DNA of 64,000 nucleotides from CALLPQ01 sp039819545 (GTDB lineage: Bacteria; Pseudomonadota; Alphaproteobacteria; Caulobacterales; Parvularculaceae). Under the pieces are notes generated by a model, which made no database searches, was not told the origin of the DNA, and saw only the letters and a program-made list of their open reading frames with translations. The stretch covers positions 1-64,000 of the forward strand of contig JBCBRS010000012.1 of NCBI GenBank assembly GCA_039819545.1, written 5' to 3'. Of the stretch, positions 25,837 through 34,774 are shown piece by piece. Position numbers and translations under genes: made by a program. How positions within the stretch are numbered: position 1 is the stretch's first letter; each line of letters begins with the position of its first letter.

Positions 25837-26601
25837 CTATACCGACTGCGGCGCAAGCGGCCTGATCGCCTCCAGCCCGATCACCGACAGAATGTAAAAA
25901 CCGGCAAACGCGACGCCCTTTACTGTGCCGGAAATTTTTGATTGGCCCACCCGGCGTCGATACCGCACGGGCACCTCCGCAACGCGCAAATGGTGTTTCA
26001 GGGCCCGGGCCTGCATCTGCACGGTCCAGCCATAAGTTTGTGCATCGAGATTGAGGGCGTTGAGAGCCCCGACCCGGATGGCTCGAAAGGGACCGAGATC
26101 CGTGAAGGGCCCGCCCCAGAAGGCCCACATCAAGGCGCAGGCAAGACGGTTACCCACCTGTTGCGGCAGCGTCAGCGCCCCAGCTTCCACCGGTGCGGGC
26201 TCGCCGGGAGAGGTCACCGCGCTGTTCAGGCGCGAGCCCACGACAAAGTCTGCGGTACCGGCTTGTAGAGGAGAGAGCAAACGCGGAAGATCATCAGGAT
26301 CATCGGCGGCGTCACCATCCATGAAAACGACGATATCATCGTCATTGGCGGTGGGCCCGCCAGAGATATCGTCTGTGCACAAATGGGTTATACCGGCAAG
26401 GCACGCACGCCCATAGCCGGGGTTGGGTACGGTAACCACCTGAGCCCCAGCGCCGGCTGCCCGGTGCGGTGTTGCATCTGTGGATCCGTTATCAACCACG
26501 ATGACGCCGTCAACCCGTGGCACCATCGCGGACACAACACCGGCGATGGATTTCGCCTCATTGAGCGCGGGGATGATAACGTAGATTTTAGGGGAGGGCA
26601 T
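25837..26601 (-). CDS. Family 2 glycosyltransferase (dolichyl-phosphate-type)
   Basis: 254 aa from the ATG at 26601. GT-A motifs: IPALNEAKSIAGVV, VVDNGSTDATPHRAAG, and DGDAADDPDDLPRLL with the DxD-like metal site near residue 90; VGSRLNS follows. The C-terminal portion (YGWTVQMQARALKHHLRVAEVPVRYRRR) is typical of polyprenyl-phosphate glycosyltransferases related to DPM1. A final hydrophobic stretch may hold the protein at the membrane. Its start lies inside the end of the upstream membrane glycosyltransferase gene (14-base overlap), so the two probably act in one pathway: this enzyme charges a lipid carrier and the partner transfers the sugar (inference). Confidence 0.85.
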   Translation of the reverse strand: MPSPKIYVIIPALNEAKSIAGVVSAMVPRVDGVIVVDNGSTDATPHRAAGAGAQVVTVPNPGYGRACLAGITHLCTDDISGGPTANDDDIVVFMDGDAADDPDDLPRLLSPLQAGTADFVVGSRLNSAVTSPGEPAPVEAGALTLPQQVGNRLACALMWAFWGGPFTDLGPFRAIRVGALNALNLDAQTYGWTVQMQARALKHHLRVAEVPVRYRRRVGQSKISGTVKGVAFAGFYILSVIGLEAIRPLAPQSV

Positions 26602-28120
26602 GGTGACGTCTCCCTCGATTGAGGATTGCGGTACCGACACTCACCAATAGCGGCAGACCAAATTCCAGCGGTATGAGAACCGATGAAAAAAGGTTCGGCT
26701 CCCCCACCGCCACAAACGCAAACCGCGCATAATAGAAAAAGAACGTCGCCGAAAGAACCACAAGAGCCGGATGTGGCACAAATGGCAGGAGGACGAGCGC
26801 CCATATGGCGTACCAGGGATAGCCAGCTGGGGCTAAAAAAATCAGCATCATGATGACCACAAGACTTGCGCGGACCGTTGCCATGGTGTCCTGCGCGCGC
26901 GCGGTGATTGCAAGGCCAATTGCCGTGACACTGACGATACCGGCCACAAGCGCGCGGGCGATGTGATCACCATTGCAGGGAAATCCGAGAGTCTCAACCG
27001 CGCCGTGCAAGGCTCCCTCAAGCAGCGGAAACAGCAGCGCATTTTTTTGCCAGCTGGCTGTATAAGCGGCAAGCCCGCTTGCCCCGGTGCTAGCCTCCAA
27101 CACAGCTGCAGTGAAGAGTGGCCAGAGGCATGGCCCGGCAAGAATGATCAGCCCAATGAGGAAACGCGCAATAGTGGACGTTATTTCGGATTTCACTGTT
27201 TGAACGGTAAGGGGACCTTTGATAACGCCGCGAAGAACAAGAGGTGCGAGCAGGAGCGGCCATACCTTAATGGCGGCGCATAGACCAAGACCAAGCCCCG
27301 CAAAGAAAGGGCGGTGGGCACGCACAAACAAGAAGGTCAACACCATGGGTGCGGTGAGCAGAATATCCATATGCGCGCCGTTGAACCCGGTGATGATCAC
27401 CAGCGGGTTCAGCCAATAGAGCCCAGACCATAGCCCCGATCGCCCGACGCGCCGCAGGAGGAGGAGTAAGAGCGCAACGGCCACAAGGTCGGCACCGATC
27501 AGAACTGATCGCCACGCAAAGAGGGACATCGGCGCAATCTTTGACGCCGCCGCAAACGCCGCCTGTGCCCCCACGGGGTAAATGGTCGATAAATAGGGAT
27601 AGGCCACATTATAGGCATACTGATCATACTGTGCCGACAAGTCGCGTAACGCATTGATATCTTCCCGGGTGGAAGGGGCTCGCGGGTTACCAAAGAGGTC
27701 CTCCGAAAAGCCATCGGCTGGGCGCGTTGTATAAGGACTAATATTTTCAGTCGTGAGCGCCCCCTCCCACAGATAACGAAACCAGTCATCTTCAAAGATG
27801 GGGACGGTGCCCAACTGTCCAAGCCGCAAAACGAGACCCACAACCAAAATCGTCGTTAGAAGCGCGGCAGGTGTGCGATCTTGTTCCCGGGTGATCCCAT
27901 AGATCCGCCAGCTGATAGCCGCGAAAGTAACGCTCGCCCCCAGGGCCAGGGCAATAAAGACCCCCGTCGCCGTCCTGTCTGGCGCAATGTTATACGCCAC
28001 AAAAGGGCTGACCAGCGCGATGGCGCCGATAAACGTGACCAGTGTCGCGACCAACAAAAGGAGATCACAGTGGAATCGATTCTGGAACGATAGTGGTGTC
28101 ATTGTGTTGCCCATGCGCAT
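26588..28120 (-). CDS. Polytopic membrane glycosyltransferase (GT87/DUF2029-like, GT-C)
   Basis: 510 aa from the ATG at 28120; further in-frame Met codons at 28114 and 28102 are alternatives. About eleven or twelve hydrophobic segments span the chain. The first large outside loop carries PIFEDDWFRYLWEGALT with acidic residues, the usual GT-C catalytic pattern (D-D/E), and later NGAHMDILLTAPMVL and AAIKVWPLLLAPLVL are typical of DUF2029/alpha-mannosyltransferase relatives using polyprenyl-phosphate sugars. It is followed by the family 2 glycosyltransferase with an overlap. The product glycan is unknown; no other polysaccharide genes are near. Confidence 0.7.
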   Translation of the reverse strand: MRMGNTMTPLSFQNRFHCDLLLLVATLVTFIGAIALVSPFVAYNIAPDRTATGVFIALALGASVTFAAISWRIYGITREQDRTPAALLTTILVVGLVLRLGQLGTVPIFEDDWFRYLWEGALTTENISPYTTRPADGFSEDLFGNPRAPSTREDINALRDLSAQYDQYAYNVAYPYLSTIYPVGAQAAFAAASKIAPMSLFAWRSVLIGADLVAVALLLLLLRRVGRSGLWSGLYWLNPLVIITGFNGAHMDILLTAPMVLTFLFVRAHRPFFAGLGLGLCAAIKVWPLLLAPLVLRGVIKGPLTVQTVKSEITSTIARFLIGLIILAGPCLWPLFTAAVLEASTGASGLAAYTASWQKNALLFPLLEGALHGAVETLGFPCNGDHIARALVAGIVSVTAIGLAITARAQDTMATVRASLVVIMMLIFLAPAGYPWYAIWALVLLPFVPHPALVVLSATFFFYYARFAFVAVGEPNLFSSVLIPLEFGLPLLVSVGTAILNRGRRHHALP

Positions 28121-28376
28121 GGTGCCTATAGCGCAAGTGATTATCGGTGCCCATGACTTTTGGTCACCATATTGTGATGGGCGGGCCGGTCCGGCGGTCA
28201 AAATATTGGCATTTTTGCAGTTTACGTCGTTATCTCAGACACACTTGTGTGAGAGCGTAAATGACGCCCTTGATTGACTGGTGCTCTATGCCTCATGTGT
28301 TGACCACATGGCCGCCTCTTGGAACTGGAAAGAGGTGAGATGGAATGAAGTGACGTTAAGAAAAAAGGGGACACCC

Positions 28377-29207
28377 ATGTCTAACCGATTATGCCGCCTA
28401 CTGATTACTACACGACGGGATATTGCCGTGCTGATGGCGACGCTCGCAATCCTAACGGGCGTGCAAAGCGCTGTCGCCGCCGATGTGAAAGCGTTTGGTC
28501 AGTTTGCAACTGATGCAACCATCGAGATGGACCATAGCGTTTTTGATGACCTTTTGACCCGTTATGTGAAAACCGCCGAGGAAGGGCGCACGATCTTTGC
28601 CTATGGCGATGTGACCGATGACGATAAGACGGCGTTAAAAACCTATATCGACAGCCTTGAGGCGATTGACCCTACGACCCTGACAAAGGCGCAAGCCTAT
28701 GCCTATTGGGTCAATATGTACAATGCGGTCACCGTTGATCTTATCCTTGACAATTATCCCTTGAAATCCATCCGAAGTCTTGGCCTGATCGGACCGTGGG
28801 GACGCGAACTTGTAACGGTGAACGGGCAAGACCTGAGCTTGAATAATATGGAGCATGATATCCTCCGCGTATTCTGGCGTGATCCGCGTACGCATTATGC
28901 GGTAAACTGTGCATCTTTTGGTTGCCCAAATCTGCAGCCCACCGCTTTTACCGCCGCGAATACCGATAGGGTACTGAATCAAGGCGCAGCCGACTATGTG
29001 AACCATCCGCGCGGTATTACGGTGGACAGCCGTGGCCGGGTCATCGCGTCTTCGATCTATAAATGGTACAAAAAAGACTTTGGCGAAAACGATGCTGAAA
29101 TCCTCGACCATATCCGGCAGTATGCCACGCCTGAATTACGGGCAACGCTAGACGGAAAAAAGCGGATTAACAAATACGCTTATGACTGGGCGTTGAATGA
29201 GAAGTAA
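28377..29207 (+). CDS. DUF547 family exported protein
   Basis: 276 aa from the ATG at 28377, preceded by AAAAAAGGGG; the frame stays open 32 codons upstream without support. A signal peptide ends near residue 38 (SAVAAD). DUF547 is recognised by AYAYWVNMYNAVTVDLIL, PLKSIRS, LSLNNMEHDILR, HYAVNCASFGCPNLQ and IYKWYKKDFG. The conserved cysteine/histidine/aspartate residues suggest a papain-like fold, though activity of the family is not established. It is divergent from the glycosyltransferase pair, and stands alone. The HYAVNCAS.GCP motif is complete. Confidence 0.87.
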   Translation: MSNRLCRLLITTRRDIAVLMATLAILTGVQSAVAADVKAFGQFATDATIEMDHSVFDDLLTRYVKTAEEGRTIFAYGDVTDDDKTALKTYIDSLEAIDPTTLTKAQAYAYWVNMYNAVTVDLILDNYPLKSIRSLGLIGPWGRELVTVNGQDLSLNNMEHDILRVFWRDPRTHYAVNCASFGCPNLQPTAFTAANTDRVLNQGAADYVNHPRGITVDSRGRVIASSIYKWYKKDFGENDAEILDHIRQYATPELRATLDGKKRINKYAYDWALNEK

Positions 29208-29220
29208 TCCTCCCACCTAG

Positions 29221-29255
29221 ACTGCGTTACCTTTTTGTTGACTCAAAAACGCAGT
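29221..29255 (+). repeat. Inverted repeat after the DUF547 gene, weak terminator candidate
   Basis: ACTGCGTT (29221-29228) and AACGCAGT (29248-29255) are complementary with a 19-base loop and are followed by TTAGATTTATT. The long loop and broken T-run make termination uncertain. Confidence 0.35.
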
Positions 29256-29336
29256 TTAGATTTATTAGAGTTCGCGCGTTCGAACCCAAATCGATGGGTG
29301 GGAACCATTGACGATTATACTTTTTATGGATGCGCT

Positions 29337-31442
29337 CTAGAACCGAAAAGCAATCCCGCCGGAAACCGTGCGCGGCTGACCGGGCCGCGCACGGCCATTG
29401 GGGGCAAAGACAGGCGCGTCGGCAAACACCGGATAGAGCGTATCGGTGATGTTCTCGATCCGAAGATCAAGGCTCATCCAGTCCGTCACCGCGTAGCGAG
29501 CAAAGCCGCTTATAATAAACTCATTGTCCGTAAACAGCGTATTGGCATCATTGAGTGCCCATCGACCAATATGGCGCAGGCGCAATTGCGTTTGAAGCTT
29601 GCGGTGAAAGGCGGGGTTCCAGGACGCAGTGATCTGGCCAATGGTGCGCGGCGCTTCTGAAATCAGATTGCCATCAAAGGGGTCATCGCCTGTGCTTGCG
29701 CGCTGGATAAATCGGAAGTCCTGAAACGCAAAGCTGCTGCGCACCGAAAGGCTGTCTGTGATGTCGGCTGAAAACGCTGTTTCGATCCCGGCAAAGCGCG
29801 ACGAACCGGCATTGATGGAAATATTGCCCGCCGCCGTTTGGACGTCAGTGATAATGCCATCGCGGCTGACCGCCCAATAGCCCACAAGGTCTGCGCGCAC
29901 ACGGCCATCGGCATACCGCCAGCCCACTTCGCCCGAGTCTATTTTTTCCGGTTCGAGGGTGAAATTATCCTGGCCCTCTTCAAGCTCGTAAAGATCGCTC
30001 TCGCGCGGAATGCGAAATCCACGCGCATAGCGGGCGTAAAGCCGGTGTTGCTCGTTCAGGGTATAGACTATGCCGGCTTTGGGGCTCAGCGCTTCAAAGC
30101 GATCAAGTCTGTCGGCAAGCTGAAGCCGTGCATCGCCGGGGACCTCGACAAGCTGATTGTCGAAGTCATAGCGGATGGCATCATAGCGCAGGCCAAGCTG
30201 AACGATCAGCCTACCAAGGGTTTGCTCATGCTGAATGTAAGGCGCAAGACCGCGATAGCTGACATCGTAATCAAACTGTATTCCTTGGCGAAAAAGACTG
30301 CCAAAAACGACCGTGTCGGGCGCATCTTGCACGGTCAGGCGCGAAAAGTCTGTGAGTTCCGTATCAAGGCCGAGCGTGGTTTTTGCGGTATCTGACCAGG
30401 TGATGAGCGAGCGGGCGAGGAGACCAAAACTATCGACCCGCGCATCGGTTCGCGGTGTTGTGGCCGGTTGAAAGGTTGCGGTCGCCACGATCTCCTGACG
30501 CCTTAGATAGGGCGTTAGCGTGACTTCAACCTTGCCCGCTGGCGTATAGGTGATTGCCGATTGCACTCGCGCATAGGTGCCTTGTTCTCGTGCTGCCTCC
30601 GGATCTACCAGCGGCGATAAACCCGACGAGCGGTCGCCTGCCAGGAAATCGGCAAAGGATATCGATGTCGCAGATTCGGTCTGATATTCCGTATAGGTCG
30701 CAAGGCAGTCGATTGCGACGTCCCCTCGCTCATAGCGATGGTGGAGAAGACCCTGCAGGCGGTCAAAGGCAGTCTCCTCTCGGAAGCCATCCTCGCCGCT
30801 ATAGGCAAGGGTCAGGCGGGCGCGATGATCAGACCCCTGACCAAGAGGGCCGCCAACAGAACCGTTAAGATCAAAGAGACCAAAGCTGCCATACCGCGCC
30901 TGCGCCTCACCATTTACCGTCTCGCCAGGCATTCTCGTGATAATATTGACAACCCCGTTAAAGGCATCGGACCCGTAAAGCGCCGTCCCCGGGCCCCGTA
31001 GCACTTCAATCGCTGCAGGCTGTACCAGACCTAACGAATAGCCAAGCGCAGACTGATCAAAAAAGATCGAGGATTGAAGGGGGACCCCATTTTCTAGAAA
31101 TAACGTGCGGTTATCAAAAGCGAGAGGCTGGCGGATTTGTGCAATTTCACGGGGGCCATTGAGCCCGGAGAAAAAAACGCCCGGGACCTCCGCCAGAACG
31201 TCGCCAATCCGGATGGCCTCAAGATTGGCAATAGTTTCCCTGTCGAGACGCGATATTGACAGCGCCACATCACGCTGGCTTTCCGCAACACCGCTCGCGG
31301 TCACGATGATGGCGTCGTCGCTGGTTTCGCTCCCCGCTGGCGCGCTTTGACTTTGCGCTAGGGCATTATGGGGAAGGAGCACCGCACCAGATGCAACAAG
31401 CCCGAGGGCAATACGGATATTCAGCATAGAAAGGATACTCAC
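29337..31442 (-). CDS. TonB-dependent outer-membrane receptor
   Basis: 701 aa. Signal peptide to about residue 29 (ALAQ), a TonB-box-like stretch (DDAIIVTAS), a plug domain (IGDVLAEVPGVFF, EVLRGPGTALYGSDAFNGVVNIITR) and a 22-strand barrel ending in phenylalanine (GGIAFRF), the mark of outer-membrane insertion. The ligand cannot be predicted from motifs; the plug has vitamin B12/siderophore-type features. It is the last gene of a run with metC and a PEGA-like lipoprotein 27 bases before it, so it is probably expressed with cysteine/methionine genes. That context hints at a sulfur-containing or sulfur-regulated ligand (inference). Confidence 0.92.
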   Translation of the reverse strand: MSILSMLNIRIALGLVASGAVLLPHNALAQSQSAPAGSETSDDAIIVTASGVAESQRDVALSISRLDRETIANLEAIRIGDVLAEVPGVFFSGLNGPREIAQIRQPLAFDNRTLFLENGVPLQSSIFFDQSALGYSLGLVQPAAIEVLRGPGTALYGSDAFNGVVNIITRMPGETVNGEAQARYGSFGLFDLNGSVGGPLGQGSDHRARLTLAYSGEDGFREETAFDRLQGLLHHRYERGDVAIDCLATYTEYQTESATSISFADFLAGDRSSGLSPLVDPEAAREQGTYARVQSAITYTPAGKVEVTLTPYLRRQEIVATATFQPATTPRTDARVDSFGLLARSLITWSDTAKTTLGLDTELTDFSRLTVQDAPDTVVFGSLFRQGIQFDYDVSYRGLAPYIQHEQTLGRLIVQLGLRYDAIRYDFDNQLVEVPGDARLQLADRLDRFEALSPKAGIVYTLNEQHRLYARYARGFRIPRESDLYELEEGQDNFTLEPEKIDSGEVGWRYADGRVRADLVGYWAVSRDGIITDVQTAAGNISINAGSSRFAGIETAFSADITDSLSVRSSFAFQDFRFIQRASTGDDPFDGNLISEAPRTIGQITASWNPAFHRKLQTQLRLRHIGRWALNDANTLFTDNEFIISGFARYAVTDWMSLDLRIENITDTLYPVFADAPVFAPNGRARPGQPRTVSGGIAFRF

Positions 31443-31469
31443 AAGGTCCGTGGCGGCACGTATTGCCCG

Positions 31470-31847
31470 TTAATCGAGTTCAGGCAGGGACACGCTATCC
31501 ACCGCCTCGCTGGCCGCCGCGAGATTCAGTTTGACGCGAATGACGCCGCGCCCCGGTGCCACGTAAAAGCGCTGCGCAGTATAGCCTTCCTTCGAGACAA
31601 TCACGAGAAGGCTGTCGGCAACTTTAATCTGGCAAGGTGTCTGGCAGTTGAAAAGCTCACGCTCTCGGCTATCGCGGATGGAGACATAGGCATTGTCCGG
31701 GTCACTGACCACCAGGCGCGTATCGCTGATCGCGCCGCCGTTGGCACAAGCGCTGAGCACGAGCGCGCCGCCGCTCGCAATGATCGCTTTGAAGAAAAAC
31801 CGCAAAGATGGGCAGCCATCCGTAGGCTGAGGAGATAATACGGTCAT
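31470..31847 (-). CDS. PEGA-like small lipoprotein
   Basis: 125 aa. A charged N-region, a hydrophobic core and LVLSAC form a lipobox with the lipidated cysteine near residue 34. The mature part (DPDNAYVSIRDSRERELF, CQTPCQIKV, ...GYTAQRFYVAPGRGVIRVKL) has the beta-rich look of a PEGA domain, a surface-associated fold. The ATG overlaps the stop of metC (ATGA), so translation is coupled, and the TonB receptor gene follows. A role as outer-membrane companion of the receptor is possible by position only. The two cysteines of NCQTPC could form a disulfide. Confidence 0.7.
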   Translation of the reverse strand: MTVLSPQPTDGCPSLRFFFKAIIASGGALVLSACANGGAISDTRLVVSDPDNAYVSIRDSRERELFNCQTPCQIKVADSLLVIVSKEGYTAQRFYVAPGRGVIRVKLNLAAASEAVDSVSLPELD

Positions 31848-33097
31848 GGGCGTGCTGCCTTTTCGGTTTTGTTGGGCTTGGCTTTCGCTTTCGCGGCGGG
31901 CTTCGTTCCTGTCTTGGGTGTGCTCTTGAGGTCTTCATCCGCTTGCGCGGCGTTCATATGGGCAAAACCGCGCTCAAGATCGGCAATCATATCGTCCACA
32001 TCTTCCAGCCCCGCATGAAAGCGAAATAGCGGGCCGTCGGCGTCCCACGCGGTTGCCGTGCGGTTTTTCTCCGGCTTTGAATGGATGCATAGGCTTTCAA
32101 ACCCGCCCCAGGAAAAACCCATGCCAAAGAGGCGCAGATTGTTAAATAAAGCGCGGATTGCTTTGTCGGACAATGGGTTCATCACTACACTGAACAATCC
32201 AGTGGCGCCGGTGAAATCGCGCTTCCAATTGGTATGACCGGGGCACGATTTTAAGGCCGGGTGAAGCACCGTTTCAACCTCGGGTCGTTTGGCAAGCCAG
32301 CGTGCGAGTTTCATGCCGCTTGCTTCATGCTGCTCAAGGCGGGCGGCAAGCGTACGGATGCCGCGCAGCGCTAGCCAGGCATCATCGGCGGACACATTCG
32401 TACCGAGTGCAAGGAGCGCATAGAATATTTTCTGTGCCGTTTCTTCATCGCAGGAGGTGATAGAACCCACCAGACAGTCCGAATGCCCCACAATATATTT
32501 CGTGACGGCCTGTATGGAAACATGGGCCCGGTGTTCCAGCGGCTTGAAAAAATATCCGGCCGACCAGGTGTTATCCACGATCAGTTTGGCATCATGGGCG
32601 CGGGCAACCTTTGCGAGGGCAGGAATATCCTGCACCTCAAAGGTGAGCGAGCCTGGCGCTTCGCAATAGATGACGCGCGTATTCTCCTCAATCAGGTCTT
32701 CAATATTGGCGCCGATCATCGGGTCGTAATAGGTAACCGAAACACCAAAGCGTTTGAGAAACCGGTCACAGAATTTCCGTGTGGGATCATAGACGCTATC
32801 GGTGATCAGCACATGGTCACCAGCCTTCACAAAAGCGCTGATGGCGGCGGTACAGGCTTGCAGTCCCGATGGGGTCAGCCGCGTTTCAAACCCGCCCTCC
32901 AGCACATTGATCGCCTCTTCAAGGGCGCGGTGGGTCGGCGTGCCGAGCCGTCCGTAGGCAATCTGCGCCATCCCGTCGAGATAGTCATCATAGGTAGGGA
33001 ACAGAATTGTTGACGCCCGCTCAACAGGAACATTAACCGCATGCTGACCTTTTGCATGGGGCCGTCCGGCGGCGATGAGTTTGGTTTTATCTTTCAT
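31844..33097 (-). CDS. metC: Cystathionine beta-lyase
   Basis: 417 aa. Cys/Met-metabolism PLP enzyme: YGRLGTPTHRALEEAI, LTPSGLQA, YCEAPGSLTFEVQD, DNTWSAGYFFKPL and the PLP lysine in AVTKYIVGHSD. SWGGFESL in the C-terminal part is the MetC-type segment. It cleaves cystathionine to homocysteine, pyruvate and ammonia. A lysine/alanine-rich tail of about 30 residues follows the catalytic domain. It overlaps the GNAT gene upstream and the lipoprotein gene downstream by four bases each. With cysK and sseA close by, this is a sulfur amino-acid operon. A closely related gamma-lyase activity cannot be excluded. Confidence 0.9.
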   Translation of the reverse strand: MKDKTKLIAAGRPHAKGQHAVNVPVERASTILFPTYDDYLDGMAQIAYGRLGTPTHRALEEAINVLEGGFETRLTPSGLQACTAAISAFVKAGDHVLITDSVYDPTRKFCDRFLKRFGVSVTYYDPMIGANIEDLIEENTRVIYCEAPGSLTFEVQDIPALAKVARAHDAKLIVDNTWSAGYFFKPLEHRAHVSIQAVTKYIVGHSDCLVGSITSCDEETAQKIFYALLALGTNVSADDAWLALRGIRTLAARLEQHEASGMKLARWLAKRPEVETVLHPALKSCPGHTNWKRDFTGATGLFSVVMNPLSDKAIRALFNNLRLFGMGFSWGGFESLCIHSKPEKNRTATAWDADGPLFRFHAGLEDVDDMIADLERGFAHMNAAQADEDLKSTPKTGTKPAAKAKAKPNKTEKAARP

Positions 33098-33816
33098 GAT
33101 CGCTTGGACGCAGAGGGGACAAGACGCAAGGTGGGCGCGTTTTTCTCAAGGCCGGAGACGGATGGCGCGATGGGCTCCGCGCCGGTCGCCGTCTTGTCAT
33201 AGGCTCCTTTGCTTGTGGGCGGCGGTGTAAAGCCTGGCAAGACGGGAACCTCGCAAACGCGTTGTTGAAAGGGACGGAAGCCGAATTTCTGATAGAGGGG
33301 AAGGGCAGCGGGATGGTCAAATGTACAAGTCTCCAGCCGCACCCTCGTGGGGCCAGTGCTGGCGGATATTTCCTTTTTTGCGGACCCGGCATCGCTGGCC
33401 CCACATGTCCAGGCAAGATCAATGATCTGGGTCAGGAAGAATGGGCCCAGTTTCTGACCCACAAAATCCGGCGCGAGGCCAAAAAACTTTATCTCCGGCA
33501 CCTTTGGGTGGCGGGCATCAATCTCGGCAAAGCCCGCTGGCACACCGCCCACATAAAGAACATAGATAAAGACGCGATTGTGGTGAATGATCTCTTTCAG
33601 TGCGCGATCATTGATCAGTGTGCGGCTGACCCAGTTATAGGGTCGCCCCACAAGGTCATAGAGGTAACGGTAAAAATGAACCGGCATGGCCTGCGCGCGC
33701 AACAGGGCGATCTTGACGTCGCCAGGCACACTGATCGTGGGCAATACTGGGCGTTCACATTGCTCCAGATAGGTCACCGTCACGGGCAGGCTTTTTGTCT
33801 TGCGCTCACTCATCAT
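33094..33816 (-). CDS. GNAT family N-acetyltransferase
   Basis: 240 aa from the ATG at 33816, which follows AAGGGAGAG; five codons upstream another ATG is possible. The acetyl-CoA fold is suggested by VFIYVLYVGGVPAGFAEIDAR, IKFFGLAPDFVGQKLGPFFL (acetyl-CoA loop) and RLETCTFDHPAALPLYQKFGF, a standard C-terminal GNAT motif. The substrate is unknown. The gene overlaps sseA at its start and metC at its end, and a similar GNAT gene next to metC is known in other alphaproteobacteria from my recollection. It might acetylate a sulfur amino acid or a toxic analogue (inference only). Confidence 0.85.
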   Translation of the reverse strand: MMSERKTKSLPVTVTYLEQCERPVLPTISVPGDVKIALLRAQAMPVHFYRYLYDLVGRPYNWVSRTLINDRALKEIIHHNRVFIYVLYVGGVPAGFAEIDARHPKVPEIKFFGLAPDFVGQKLGPFFLTQIIDLAWTCGASDAGSAKKEISASTGPTRVRLETCTFDHPAALPLYQKFGFRPFQQRVCEVPVLPGFTPPPTSKGAYDKTATGAEPIAPSVSGLEKNAPTLRLVPSASKRS

Positions 33817-34717
33817 CTCTCCCTTGTGCACCTGTGGTCACCGGATATCGGGCTTGCGCCGTGGCGGGTCGCCGGGTTTCACCCCATTCGGCCCACGCCC
33901 CGTCATATAAGCGTCCGGGGTTCAAACCGGCAACCGTCAAGGCAAGGTTTATCACGGCGGCGGTAATGCCTGATCCGCAAGTGGTAATGGGCATTGACTT
34001 GCCTTTTTCCTCGGCGCCGAGGAGAGGCATTAACCGTGCGCGTAAGTCAGCAGCGGGACGCAGCGTGCCTGCCTCCGCCAACAGGGATTTGAAGGGCACA
34101 TTGTCGGCACCCGGCATATGACCGCGCCGCAGGTTGGCCCGAGGCTCCGGCGCGTCGCCGCAAAAACGCGCCGCGGGTCTTGCGTCCAGAACGGGCTCTT
34201 TGCGCGAAAGTTGGTCGCGGACCGCATCGGCATCGGCAATCAGGGATGGATCAAACTCTGCGGTAAAGGTGCCGCCCGATGATTGACGAGGGTCGCCTTT
34301 GTCCGTCGGCAGGCCCGCCGCAAGCCATGCGGGCAGTCCGCCATCCAGAACACACACCTGCCGGTGGCCCATGGCTTTGAATGTCCACCACACGCGCGGC
34401 GCCGAAAAGAGCCCCTGATCATCATAGATGATAAGATCACTATCGTGATCTATCGACAGGGCCCGCGCGGCGCGCGTAAAGCGCTCAGGGGGCGGCATCA
34501 TGTGCGGTAGGGATGATGTGCGGTCAGCAATCTCGTCAATATCAAAAAAGTAGGCACCCGGAATATGACGCGCCAGAAAAGCTTCATAGGCCGATTGCTG
34601 ATCGTCACCGGGCAAGCGCCATGAGGCATCGATGACCCGTAGGCTGGGCCTGTCAAAACGTTCGTGCAGCGCGCGAGCGCTGATTAAATTGGCATGATCG
34701 AAATCGTGATCTGGCAC
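33806..34717 (-). CDS. sseA: 3-mercaptopyruvate sulfurtransferase
   Basis: 303 aa with two rhodanese domains. The first carries DFDHANLISARALHE and HIPGAYFFDIDEIAD; the second holds the active-site loop TTCGSGITAAVI. A CG(S)G(V/I)T loop is the MST-type signature, in contrast to the CRxGx[RT] loop of thiosulfate sulfurtransferases. The enzyme moves sulfur from 3-mercaptopyruvate to thiols or cyanide. It follows cysK by 57 bases and overlaps the GNAT gene by 11. Cytoplasmic, no signal peptide. Confidence 0.92.
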   Translation of the reverse strand: MPDHDFDHANLISARALHERFDRPSLRVIDASWRLPGDDQQSAYEAFLARHIPGAYFFDIDEIADRTSSLPHMMPPPERFTRAARALSIDHDSDLIIYDDQGLFSAPRVWWTFKAMGHRQVCVLDGGLPAWLAAGLPTDKGDPRQSSGGTFTAEFDPSLIADADAVRDQLSRKEPVLDARPAARFCGDAPEPRANLRRGHMPGADNVPFKSLLAEAGTLRPAADLRARLMPLLGAEEKGKSMPITTCGSGITAAVINLALTVAGLNPGRLYDGAWAEWGETRRPATAQARYPVTTGAQGRDDE

Positions 34718-34774
34718 GGGCCGGCTCGTTCTCTCACTGCAGGGGTCTGCGCGCCCAGTATAACGCCAATCCGC

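Noticed and set aside
29278..29287. GTTCGAACCC, reminiscent of a tRNA T-loop
   Set aside because: No acceptor stem, anticodon arm or CCA-side pairing could be found around it.
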